A DNA stretch of 31,335 bases from Nemertoderma westbladi (taxonomy: Eukaryota; Xenacoelomorpha; Nemertodermatida; Nemertodermatidae): positions 1 to 31,335 of the forward strand of contig JAUCBJ010007592.1 of NCBI GenBank assembly GCA_032718475.1, read 5' to 3'. Positions 18,050-29,700 of the stretch are shown here, piece after piece. The position numbers and the translations under genes are program-made. The notes under the pieces are model-generated. The model was not told where the DNA came from. It searched no databases and saw only the letters and a program-made list of their open reading frames with translations. The number at the start of each line of letters is the position of its first letter. Within the stretch, counting starts at the first letter, position 1.

Positions 18050-19290
18050 TAGGTATCACTAGTCTGGATCCGACCGAAAAAAACAATTTTCGAAAAAATG
18101 TACTGGGGTGGTAATATTGCAGCACCAAAATTACAAGTAGTGCACAGTTTTCACAAAATTTGAAAGTTACATTTTTCGGCTAATTGTTTTTCAATACAGG
18201 ATTTCTGGGGCGCAAAATACATTGTAAAATATTTAAATATGATATGATTACCATAAATGGCTGTTTAGTCCTCTATGCGTAGGAAAAAAATGAAAAAAAC
18301 AAGTAACCAGCACTTTTCAGTTAGAACACAAAATTTTTAATTCACTTATACGATGCTATAAATTCACATTTTCAGGTTTTCTAGGGCGCTGATTCTAATG
18401 GAATACGTTGCTACTTGTATTTTTCGGCGTAATTTGGCAAATTTTGGAAAATTTCGCACCCATCACCAAAAAGTACAAGTTTGCGATCTCCAGTGCTGTT
18501 TTTATTGATTCCATCGGATTCAAGACCCTCATAAACCCGTATAACGCAAGAAACAAGATGATACTATATCTACTGATCAATTTACTCATTTTCCAAAATT
18601 TGGTGCTGGCACAACAATTTTCACCCACCGGCGAAAAATACAAGTTTGAAAACTCTTATGAAATTTTTACTGATTCCATTGAATTCAGAACCCTAACAAA
18701 CCCGTATAACGCAAGAAACAAGATGACACAATCAATTGATATATTTGATGGTTTTCAAAATTTGGCACATTTTGCACCCGCACTTCCGAAAAATACAAGT
18801 TTGAGATGTCTAGTTCGATAATTATATATTCCATTGAATTCAGAACAGCCATAAACCTCTAAAATGCAAGAAATAAATTGTCACAAGCAATTTTATCTAT
18901 TGAATGGATTTTCAAAATTTCGTGCTAGCACCAAAATTTGCACACAGCACCGAAAAATACAAGTTTGATACGCTTGGTGCAACTCGTATATATTTCATCG
19001 AAACCAGAACCCCAAAAAACCCCATTTGCGTAAAAAACAAGTTTCAAACAATCAATTTACAAAATTGACATATTTCAAAATTTGGTGCTATGGCACCAAA
19101 ATTTAGCACCCGCCGAAAAAAACAAGTTTGAAATTTCTAAATCAATTTATATGAATTCCATCCAATTGCTAACACCAAAAAACCGGTTTAAATAAAAAAT
19201 AGAGATGTTACAATTAATATTTAATGAAATGTAATTTTCAAAAAACGTCTCAAAAAAAGTGCCAAAAGTAGGGTTAAAAAATGGTGCTAG
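18050..19290. repeat. Degenerate tandem array, unit about 163 bp
   Basis: The marker CGAAAAATACAAGTTTGA recurs at about 18474, 18639, 18794, 18958 and 19120 (spacings 165, 155, 164, 162), with weaker copies near 18133 and 18297. Each unit also has TTTTCAAAATTTGGTGCTxGCAC and GATTCCATTGAATTCAGAACCC plus TATAACGCAAGAAACAAGATG in the better-kept middle copies. That gives about seven copies. The 137-codon frame across it (18408-18821) follows the repeats and shows no protein family. Confidence 0.8.
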
Positions 19291-19314
19291 AACTCGAAAA
19301 CTACCCAATATTTT

Positions 19315-20010
19315 TTAAATATGGGTATCACCTTTTGTTTCTATGGAAACGTGCGTCACAGCTCCAATACAACTACTGTACTAACCATCTTATATTGCTA
19401 CATATAAATGCTGTTTATCTCCAGTTTCAATCTTAATTACACTAAATTTCAGGCAGTTCCTAGGGAAAGGTCATCTTGTTGCTATGGACACGTGTATCAG
19501 CGCCAATGTTATTACTAACAATCTTCTTTTGCTAGACAGGCTGATTATCCCAAGTTTCAATCATGATTTCATTAAATATACAGCGGTTGCTAGGGAAAGG
19601 TCACCCTGTTGCTATGGAAACGTGCATCAGCCTCTGAGTCATTACTGTAACAATCTTATATTGCTAGTCAGGTTGATTATCCCAGGTTTCAATCATAATT
19701 TCATTAATTATACAGCGGTTGCTAGGGAAAGGTCACCATGTTGCTATGGAAACGTGTATCAGCGCCTATGTCATTACTAACAATCTTCTATTGCAAGTCA
19801 GGTTGATTATCCCAAGTTTCAATCATAATTTCATTTATTATAGAGCGGTTGTTAGGTAAAGTATCCTTGTTGATATGGAAACGTGTACAGACTTATATTA
19901 TAAACTAACCCAGTTATATAATCGTAATTTTTGTATATGGCGAGTTTCAATAACAGAATCGACCAATTTTACCCGGTTGCTATGAAAAAGTCACCCTGTT
20001 GCTAGGGAAG
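19315..20010. repeat. Tandem array, unit about 130 bp, with paired X-box-like motifs
   Basis: The core GTTGCTAGGGAAAGGTCACC followed by TGTTGCTATGGAAACGTG recurs at about 19456, 19586, 19718, 19848 and 19976 (spacings 130, 132, 130, 128), with a partial copy at 19337. The rest of each unit has CAATCATAATTTCATTAATTATA and GTCAGGTTGATTATCCC. Copies decay to the right. It begins shortly after the 163-bp array. The 98-codon frame across it is only the repeat. Confidence 0.85.
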
Positions 20011-20426
20011 TAATAGTCAATTTTTTTGGTACACAGGCTCAGATTAATCTACACATTATGCATTAATTTGCATTTATGCAAATACATTATGCATTTATAT
20101 CATACATTACATATGTAGTAACATATGTAGTGACACACTTTTGTCCGGTAATTAACGATTTTCACCTTAAGCGACCCCACTATAATACTAACGGCATTAT
20201 GGGTAGGCTAATGTTACAATTTTGGAATAAAAATCATTCTTGTCATTATTATATTATCTGGTTCATATAATAATAACTGTAAACAGTGTTTATCTAATAA
20301 ATGAGTTACAGATTGAGTTAAAATACCGGTAAGAACTTAATTAACTAAATACCAAAATTTTGAATATTTTAGGTGAGCATAGCATAGCAACGGTTGTTGT
20401 TACGGTATATGGCGCTGTATCCATAA
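20011..20426. other. Stretch without recognised gene
   Basis: AT-rich, with short repeats such as ACATATGTAGT at about 20108-20131. TGTTACGG near 20396 is one possible start for an LTR, but nothing supports it over other TG sites. Confidence 0.3.
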
Positions 20427-20530
20427 TATTAGTCATCATGCAGTATGCAATATTAGTCCGTTATGCAGTATGCAATATTAGTCCGTTATACTGTACGTAA
20501 TATTAGTCCGTTGTGCAGCATGATATTTTA
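20427..20530. repeat. 25-bp tandem repeat, about four copies
   Basis: The unit is close to TATTAGTCCGTTATGCAGTATGCAA; copies three and four diverge (TACTGTACGTAA, GTGCAGCATGAT). Confidence 0.8.
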
Positions 20531-20768
20531 GATAAGGCATAATAACGCAGTGGTATTTAGGTAGGGAAATCGAAACACCCATATATTTGAATCCATCCAT
20601 TTTGTATAGTATGTAGCCCTACCTACGTAATTTTGTATTAGGTTATATGTAGATAGTTCCAGGGTAAGTTTATTCGGACCCTGGATTCCGTGCTTGCTGA
20701 TATTAGCTTTAGTAGGGCTAGCATATAGGGACGCTGTCCTGGCCATTCAGCAGCCAGAGACGTGAACC

Positions 20769-20786
20769 ATTACCATATATGGTAAT
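20769..20786. promoter_or_regulatory. Perfect 18-bp palindrome
   Basis: ATTACCATATATGGTAAT is self-complementary over all 18 bases. It lies about 50 bp upstream of the first CCAAT box, so it could be a factor binding site in a U3 region. Role unknown. Confidence 0.55.
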
Positions 20787-20831
20787 AATTCGAGGAAAGG
20801 GAAGCAAATAGGGCTACAATCCGGCCTCCTT

Positions 20832-20940
20832 ATTGGACTAGCTGCTTCCAGGTTGGTCTAGTGCTAGCACGGACTGGAGAGCCAATAGGAGAGCGATTGA
20901 GTCACCCTATTGCATCACCCCATCCGGATCACCTATAAAT
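20832..20940 (+). promoter_or_regulatory. Putative polymerase II core promoter (two CCAAT boxes and TATA)
   Basis: An inverted CCAAT (ATTGG at 20832-20836), a forward CCAAT (20882-20886) and TATAAAT (20934-20940) are arranged as in a classical promoter, pointing to a start near 20964. The region is more GC-rich than its left flank. It fits an LTR U3, but the distance to the gag ATG (about 2.8 kb) is long. Confidence 0.45.
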
Positions 20941-23634
20941 TGGCGGTGTGCCGGTAAAGCCTCATCTTCTACTCATCACATGACACCTAGCCCTAGCACC
21001 TGTCTTGCTGTTTTTTCTTGATATTTTCTGCAATTTGCTAATTTGATTAATTTTCGTGAAATGATTTGCTAGTGCGATTACTTGCTTGTGTTTCTCAATA
21101 ATTCCTTTGATTGCTGCTAATTACAATTGAACTATGATTTCTACCTTTGATTAATGGTTCTATGTGATTCTTTCTGCGCAATAATCCTAAGGGATTCTGA
21201 GACTGTCAGACTTTGTGATTTGCATGCGCCGCTACGGTAGCTATTAGCATCATGGAGAGCTAAGGTGCCAGTGGGCGGTGGGCGCATCGGGGGGTTGAGC
21301 GACTAGGAGAGAGCGGAGGATTCAAAGCGAGCAACGCTGGCCAGGGTCACCGTTGCGGGCGGGTAACTTGCACTGCGGCACGCAGACCGATCGCCGGTAC
21401 AGCAAATTAGGGGGCTGATGATCCAGATTTTGTCTCTATTTGGTATTAGGGGGGCAGGAATTGGGTTAGTTAGGAATCCTAGATGTACCTGGGAGAGGCC
21501 TGCGCGTATTACAACGTTGAGTGTGGAGTACGAGTAGTGAATTGCACAATTGTAAACTGTGATTTCTAACGCTGATTGGTGTGTTATTGAAGTGTGCCTA
21601 AGATTACGAATGCTTAGATAGGCGCTCTTTTCCTTTGATTGATTTCTATTTCTTAGTTACAATAATTAGTTATTGATTAGGTCAAAGTAATACGGCAAAT
21701 TAGGCTATTACTATCGAAACCTGTTGCGTGATAAATTAGAATTACGTATTCTGGAACTCTTAGTAATTAGTACGCTGTTAAATATTTGTGACTGTAATTA
21801 ATTAGTAAAAAATTAAGAATTAGTACGCAGCATAGCGGAGAGTAGCTAAGGTAATAATTAGTGTACTGTAAACTATTCACGCTGAGCGGTTATTTGCATT
21901 AGCGGGCAATCAGCTAGAACGCACTATTCGGTACGCACGATACGCTAGTAATTTTGCTGGCCTAAAGCCAGTCGCGGGCAGTTTTAGACCCGGGGTGGTA
22001 TTATCCACGTAGAAACAGATACTGTACCGTTTTGATATTTTAAATATTCTCGCATTCACACATTACGTTAGGGAACCTCCAGTATTCGCGATTAGAAAGA
22101 CGTAGATAATAGCGTGCTTTAATAAGTGATAGAATTAGGCGTAAGAATACTCTGAGTGCAAGGCCTCTCGCACTCGTCTTAAGTAAGCTTAGGGAGCCGA
22201 CTCGGGTTTATTGTTTTGGTTATTCCCGCGTGGCTCATAGATTCGAACAGTTAGCTCTCTATCGAGCAATCGGTAGAGAAAGGAACAAGCGATTTTGCAG
22301 GAGTTGTGTAAAATTAGTAAAATATATTAGTGGACGGCAGATTAGCGCCATCTAACGGTAAGTAGCGGTTTTGTATTTAGCAACCCTTACAATTTAGTAA
22401 TAGCACGCTCCTGATCCCCTTTACTTAACAGTAGAGCAGTCTTTGTGTCTTATTGGTTAGACGAGAACTTATTAGGTTGGCAGAGAAGTATACCAGTATT
22501 TGTCTGTTCAACAGTTCTGCTGTTAGTATAGAGGTCGCGGTTGTTTATCAGTAATACGCGCATTATTGGCTGTAGGCCGTAGCGTACAGTCAATATAGTA
22601 TTCTTAGGCTGATAGAGTATCATAGTATTAGGCAATAAATTGGAGCACGTGATCGTCTGCTGTAGGCTATAGGCTAGCGTACAGTAAGACATTGAGTTTA
22701 TTCTATTAGGTTGTTAGTTTAGATTACTGTATTCACTGGCTGCGTACGATAGTACAGTAGTACATTAGGCTGATTGCTGTTACTGCGTACGGTAGAAGGG
22801 ACATTTGTTTTGCCGTACCATACACAGTATCATTAGGCTGTTAGGTTGGTGTACTGTTTTACTTACTGTACTGCATACAGTGGATGTACGGTAGTGCGTT
22901 TTGCTAATTGCGAATACAGCAGTTCCTTAGGCCTTAGGGCAAATTGTAATTAGTAAGTTTTTTGAAAATTATTAGCTAGGTTTGCGAGAATTCAGTTTTC
23001 GGTCAAAATTATTTTGTAAAATTCTAGAGTTTTGTACCGGTATGTTAGGTAACCGCTTAGTTATTTTATACCATCTGGAGATACATGGCAAGACGGAACT
23101 TCTGAGTTTGGGGTTCGTGTGGGTCTGCGGGTTCGGTTTGCAATCAGCGAAGGGCCTGAATCTTTGGACGCGGACGTGGAATCTCACAGCAAACAAGGTT
23201 AGTTGTTCTGTTGGCACCAGTGTGTTTGTGGAAGCAGTAAAAAATTATCGGTTGTTTAACTGCGAAGCTGAACTCAATTTATTAGTTAGGTTATTTAGGT
23301 TTAGCCGGCCATGGTTTTTTGAATCGCTCAAGTTAGAGAGAGAGTTAGAGAGAGTCGCAACCCGAAGATGTAGCCACGCGCTAGTGGATACATATAATAT
23401 TTGAAATTAAAATTACGTTGATTAGAGCTATATATATATAGAATTAGAAATATTCGGGCGGCAAGTATATTTTGAATATTTTGTATTAGATTCAGAGTTA
23501 TTTTGTGCTATACCGGTATTTAATATTATATAGTAGCTATATAATAATATTTTTGTTTAAATATTGTGCTAGTATTTGCTATAACTATATACCCCATTAA
23601 ATTCACAATATTGCATTGCGAATTTATTTTGACA
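20941..23634 (+). other. Long leader or LTR sequence of the BEL/Pao element
   Basis: There is no coding frame of interest over 2.7 kb. Part of it (about 22440-22920) is a degenerate repeat of TTAGGCTG / TTAGGTTG and GCGTACRGT words at irregular spacing of about 45-95 bp. Splice donor-like GTAAGT/GTTAGT words also occur (22361, 22950, 23199). From 23400 it becomes very AT-rich. It could be LTR, untranslated leader, or contain an intron; a transcript would decide. Confidence 0.45.
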
Positions 23635-23637
23635 TTT

Positions 23638-23655
23638 TGGACCAACTGATTATTT
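23638..23655 (+). other. Candidate primer binding site
   Basis: The sequence TGGACCAACTG starts three bases after ACA (23632-23634), which fits the usual LTR end plus short spacer plus TGG. I could not match it to a specific tRNA, so it is only a candidate. The leader from here to the gag ATG is 110 nt with no other ATG, as expected of a compact retroelement leader. Confidence 0.3.
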
Positions 23656-23660
23656 GACAA

Positions 23661-23734
23661 ATAATTTGACCGTATTTCGGTTAAATTATAATTATATCTC
23701 GAACTTTTGCGAGATATTTTTGCCGGAAGGCAAA
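23661..23734 (+). other. Three consecutive hairpins before the gag ATG
   Basis: Hairpin 1 (23661-23689): 12-bp stem ATAATTTGACCG / CGGTTAAATTAT with one G-U pair and loop TATTT. Hairpin 2 (23694-23717): 8-bp stem ATATCTCG / CGAGATAT, loop AACTTTTG. Hairpin 3 (23719-23734): 6-bp stem TTTGCC / GGCAAA with a GGAA (GNRA) tetraloop. The last ends 13 bases before the ATG at 23748. By analogy with retroviral leaders they could serve packaging, dimerisation or translation; that is inference. Confidence 0.8.
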
Positions 23735-23747
23735 TATTATTTAGACT

Positions 23748-26700
23748 ATGAGTGTCTCAGACAAAGAGGCACTAGAGGACAGCTACGAGACGGCGGCTGG
23801 ACCGCCGACTGACGATAGCGTAAATATTACTGTTGACGACAATGCCGACTATGACGACGCAGCGAGCGACGCTGACGTAAGTGAACAGGAGGACGAGACA
23901 GTGACTAGTGAGGAAGAACAACAACCTCAGGTAATAGTATTAGGATCCCCTACCGCTACTGTAAGGAAGGATTGTACAGCAACCCGGACAGAGGTGAGTG
24001 ATAGGGAGGGTAGTGTAGCAGAAGCGAGAGCCCGGAACCCGGTTTCCAGACCTGTGGGTATGGTAAGTGCCGTGGTCCCGACGGCTGTTAGGAGTACCCG
24101 TAGTTCCCGAAATAACCCTTCAAGTCCACCGAGCGTAAGTCAGGTAAGTGATAGAGAGTTCGACACTGCGATGAAGAAGAAACTTCGCGCGCACGCCGGA
24201 CATATAACTCGGACGGCGGACAAGGTAAGGAAGATGTTAGCTGACTCAGCGAACATCGGGAGGGTAGAGTTAGTAGAGGTTAGAAGAGGATATAACTCAG
24301 CGTTATTCAAGCAGACGGAGGAGCTTGCAGTCCTAGCGAAGAAGGCAGTAGAGTCTCAGTCGAGCGACGTAGCAACGAGGATTTACGACAGGGTTTTAGC
24401 AGCCTTGTTGGAGCACCGCGAGTTATCGGAGCGATTCCGACGAGTTAGGACGGAGAACTGGCTGCTATGGGCATCACAAGCGCAGGCGACTCAAGTGAGT
24501 GACGCAGAGCTGAGAGAGTTAGTGGAGCGAGAAGAGATCCAGGACAAGGAGGAGCGCAGGTATCAAAGGGAAGTTACTAGCTGGCTGATGCAGAATGGAG
24601 TGGTGGTACCAGGTCAGGTGCTACCGACGACGGAGAACATCCAACAGAGGACGTTGACTCCACCCGATGATGCATCTAGAGACAGCGGCGATTCCCAGGT
24701 TAGTCACGCGCGAGGTAAGGTAATATGTGCTAGATCCCTTGTTTCTCACAACTCGGCAGAGGAGAGAAGACGCCGACTAGACGAACAGCAGGCGGAAGTT
24801 TTGCGTGCATCGGAAGCACGGAAGGAAGCCGAGCGGGAACGGGAGCGAACACGTAAGTTAGACGCAAAGTTGCGAGAGTTGGAAGAGAAAGGTAAGCGCG
24901 AGCAAGCGGAACGCGAACGCAAGGAACGCGAACTCCAGCTCGAACGCGAACAGAAGGAACGCGAACTCCAGCTCGAACGCGAACAGAAGGAACGCGAACT
25001 CCAGCTCGAACGCGAACAGAAGGAACGCGAACAAAAGGAATACGAACTCCAACTCGAACGCGAGCGCAAGGAGCGCGAACTTGAGCGCGAGAGGGAGCGA
25101 CGGGCGTTGTATGAAGAGAAGGCGCGTGTGGAAGAAGAGGGCGCAGCGAGACGAGCGAGGGAAGAAGAAGAACGTAAACTGGCGCAGTTGGAAAGTGCGA
25201 GATTAAGTTTAGAGAGCGAAGAACGGACTAGGAAGGCGAATGAAATCGCCGAGAAGGGGATGCGAATGATCGAAGAATGTGGGGCGAGTGTAGGTACTGA
25301 GTTGCGAGAACTGTTCGCACTGCAGAAGGCCGAACAGGAAGCGAGAACTCCGGCTATACGCGAGTCGACGACGACCAGAATTCCTATACCCGGTCCAGCT
25401 ATTACGAGTACACGGATCGCTAAACCGTTCTCTACATATCGCACGCCAGTTGGTATTAGTGCTTCACCCATCGCGCAGAATCCACGTCATCGGAACATCG
25501 CACCACTACACACCGAACACGACGATGAAGAGTTTAGAGAAACTCCGACGGGACGAGTACTTGGCGAACCGAACCCGCGGGTTTGGAATACGCGGACGGA
25601 GCGCCGACCCAGTTCGACGGAGAACTTCCGGGTTAAACCGGAAGAGGGATCATATGAGAGACAGCGGATTACTCAGATAGAGCCGACTATACAACAGAAC
25701 CCTAGCCAGGAATTTATTACGAGGGATGAGTTAAGTGCTAGTTTAGCGCAAGCTATATCGCCGCACATCCAACCTATAACGGACATGCTTAGCAACCTAA
25801 GGTTAAAGGAAGCAGCCCAGGTAAGAAGTAATTCTAATCCCAGCAGGCCTGAGTTAGATAAAGTCCAGCCTAGTCAACGAGTACGCATATCGGAGGAGAC
25901 TATACCACATAGACCTCAGGTAAGGACGCCTGTCCCGAATATTCATAATCCCAATTTCGAAAACTCAGCCGAGAAATTTATTGAGGAGGCTTGGGTCAGG
26001 GCCTCGGCGCGCAAACCATCGCGAGCGCTAAGGACTGACACTGAGTCAAGCGATGAAGAGGAAGAAATGAGACGTCAGAAGTCCCGAAACTATAAGGAAA
26101 GAAGGACCGACGCGGAGCAGGTAAGTTGGAACCACCGGGAAAGGACCAGACTTAATAACCCTGCGGAACTAAACCATTTGTTAACCCGGAATGACGCAAC
26201 CCTTAGGGACATAGGTAAGTTTGCTGCTAGGCAAGGACTGCCGACGCAACAACCCCAGAAGTTTATGGGCAACCATAAGCACTGGAGGACCTTTAAAACC
26301 TATGTCGACGAGCAGCTAACCAACAGCACCTTTACTCCCAACGAGAAGTTCAACTATTTGCTTCAGATGCTCCATCGAGAACCTAGAGCCATTGCTGATA
26401 ACTTCGTCGGCAACGAGAGAGCGTTTGAGTTAGCGATGAAGACGCTTAGTGACATCTACGGGAATAAAACCAAGATGGCGCAGTCGATAGTAGAAGACTT
26501 GGGTAAGGGCGGAAGGATTACAACTCCGTTAGAGCTGTTGAACCTAGCGAACGCTATTTCGAACGCATTGGACATCTTGAGGACGGTGAATCTACCTCAT
26601 CATGGTGATCACGCCGAAGTTTTGAAAAGCGTAATAAGACGTTTAAACATGCGTTATCGACAGAAATGGCGCAAATTAGAGAATAAGTTGGAGGGCCAAG

Positions 26701-29700
26701 GTAAAGTATTGACACTTCAGCATATTCATGACATGATAGCCACAGACGCAGTAGCAGAGATGAAATCAAACTTCTCAGAAGAGAATATGAGGGAGTCTAA
26801 ACCTGTTACCGGTAAGTCTATGGTAAGTTTTGACGATGACAGGACCACTGTGACTTATAACTCAGTAGACAGATATAATTCGAGTACCCCAGCCTTTAGA
26901 TCAGACTCGCGAGTATGGTCAGGTGAGCGGTTAGATAGACCTAGGTTAAAGCAACAGGAGTTGCCGGATGGATTTGTAGGTTGCCAATACTGTTTACTAA
27001 AGGAGGTAAGATCTGACGACCATAAGTTAGATAGTTGCAGACGGTTCAAAGAATTAAATTCGGAACAGAGAAGAGTTCAAGTGCGGACGTTGGACACCTG
27101 TTGGGCATGTCTTGCGCCAGGCCATGTACGGCGGCAGTGCCCGAACAGCAAGGACGGATGCATGGAATGCGGCAGACTACATCACAAGTTGCTACATGCG
27201 GATTTCCATACCCCAACGGACCGTTACTTACAGCGAAATCCTCACAGGAAGGGGAGCAAAGAACCCGTATCGATAAGGAGGAATACGTATACTGGCATCC
27301 AGGACGATGGTTACCAACCAGGTTCGTCGGACGAAGATGGCGAGTCGAGCGCGAGAGAAGTGACCTGCCAAGGTTTCACCGCGGATAGTTCATCGACCAG
27401 CGCGCGGACGTATTTATCATCGGCCACATCGGAAATATTTAGCGTGATTCCGGTGAAACTCACTGGAGATAAGGGATCTAAGAGAATATATGTGATGTTG
27501 GACACTGCGTCCACATTATCCTATATCGACGAGGAAGTGGCGAGAGCTGTTTCTAGCTTCCAGGACGCAGAGGAGATCCAAATAGAGTTGAAGTCTATGC
27601 ATGGGGTAGGAGACCTCAAGGGACACAGAATTTCGGTAGAACTTGATTCCCTACTTCCGAGAGACCAACACACTCGACAAGAACGGAAAGCTTTGCCATT
27701 GGACGGATTTAAGTGTCTAGCTATGAAGGGATTCGGCAGGCAGTTAGGTAAGGTGCCGCCGATGAGTCCCATAGCACAGGAGTATTTTGACAAGCTCAGG
27801 ATACCCAGACACCAGGTAGGTTATAGGAATGTTTCTATGTTGATTGGTGCAGAACAGCTGATCGCACACCAAATATGGGAAACGAGACCAGCTGAACCGC
27901 ATGTCAACGGACCACATGCCCATAGGACTATACTAGGTTGGTATACACGAGTACCCATGTCTTATGAGTTTACAGGTGGCGACAAGCCAATGAACAGATA
28001 CGATGAATTACAGCCTATAATTCAACCACCGTTAGTAGAACCACCAGACATAGACGAGTTTAGGAGAACCTGTATTGACCACTATAGTGACTTTAGCGAG
28101 TCGGACGAGGAGTTGATTCCCGATAATGTTAGGTTGTCGGAACCACTTCATAACGACCGGACAGATAGTGAACCCGAGGACTACTGTTATCAGACCCGTG
28201 GGTCTGGTTCAGCGGCCCACGCTACCTATCTGACTAACGTTTTGACTTATACAGACATAGTGGAGGGTCAAGTGGCTAAATATCGAGACCTAGACATTTT
28301 CCAATACAGTGAGGAGGAATTACAGAAGGAATTGATACGCCAGGACCTCGAGACAGGAGCCAGAACCGTCGAATGGCTGGATAGGGACGCAATGGAACCC
28401 GGTGGATATGACCTAGCCATGTCTACTGATGAGAAACGGTCGCTGGAGATGATGGAAGACACCATACGTCTGCTACCGACTGGACATTTTGAAGTTGGAA
28501 TGTTGTGGCGTCGACAACCACCTAAGTTGGAGAACAACTACAACTTAGCCTTGAAAAGATTGAACGGAGTAAGGGCTCGGTTGTTGAAGAATCCAGGCAT
28601 TAGGGAGAAGTATTGCGCCCAGATCAACAACTATTTCGCCAAGGGATTTGCTGGGAAGGTAGAGGACCCTGACTTAGTGACAGACCAGACTTATTACCTT
28701 CCACACCACTATGTGACTCACCCTGACAAGCCAGACAAGGTCCGAGTAGTCAACGACTGCGCAGCAGTCTATAGAGGTATGTCCCTGAATTCAGAGTTGA
28801 TGGATGGTCCCAACCTGAATAACTATTTGATAGGAATACTGTTGCGTTTTAGACAGCGGCGATTCGCATTTACTTGTGACATCGAGGCGATGTTCCACCA
28901 GGTAAGAGCCTGTAAGGCAGACCAGGATAGCCTTCGCTTTCTCTGGTATGAGAATGAAGACTTATCCGGCCCAGTGGTTACATACCAGATGTACGTTAGG
29001 ATATTTGGCGCCCGCGATAGTCCAAATGGCACGCTGTTTGTTCTAAAGAAAACGGCAACAGCCCAGATTGGTAAGTATCCAGTAGAGGTTATCGAGTCCA
29101 TCTTGAGAAACTTCTACATGGACGACGGATTGGTGTCCAAGGACACGGCGGAACAAGCCATAGAAGTGGCTCACGGCCTGCAAGAGTGCTTGGCTACAGG
29201 GGGTTTTCCTCTGACCAAGTTCACTACCAATTCGGAGGCCCTATTAGAGTCGTTCCCGGTAAAAGATCGCGGGAGCGGAGACATAGAATTGGGGGTAGAA
29301 CCAATCCCCATGGCGCGAGTACTGGGACTCGCTTGGAACCCGAACTCAGATAAGTTCCAGGTAAGAGTTAGATTTGAGCCCAGTAGCCCAGACAAAGTTT
29401 TGACAAAGAGAATTTGCTTATCGACACTAAGTAGACTATTTGACCCGATGAACTTTATCAGTCCGGTTATATTACAGGCACGAGCGTGCATGAGGAAAAT
29501 TTGGTTGTCCGACTTAGAGTGGGACGAACCAATATCTCCTATACATGCAAAGCAGTGGAGAGAGTGGGAAGCCGAGTTGCATCTATTGAAAAATATAGAT
29601 GTACCCCGTTCCTACTTTCCGAATCAGCTGGTATTTCCAGCTGATTTAGAGCTGCATCTGTTTAGTGACGCAAGTGACACCGGCTTTGGTATGGTAGCCT

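Noticed and set aside
18408-18821. 137-codon open frame
   Set aside because: It spans the 163-bp tandem array and its peptide simply mirrors the repeat.
19484-19780. 98-codon open frame
   Set aside because: It spans the 130-bp array; the repeated peptide ERSPCCYGNV comes from the DNA repeat.
22219-22250. Primer binding site at GCGTGGCTCATAGATTCGAACAG
   Set aside because: The TTCGAA lies too close to the TGG to fit the 3' end of a normal tRNA (T-loop should be 16 bases from the 3' end).
22982-23404. 140-codon open frame in the element leader
   Set aside because: No family resemblance and no coding support; probably chance in a GC-balanced leader.
24746-25471. 241-codon minus-strand frame rich in Ser and Arg
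   Set aside because: It is the antisense of the Glu/Arg-rich coiled coil of the Gag-Pol frame; the sense strand has the domains.
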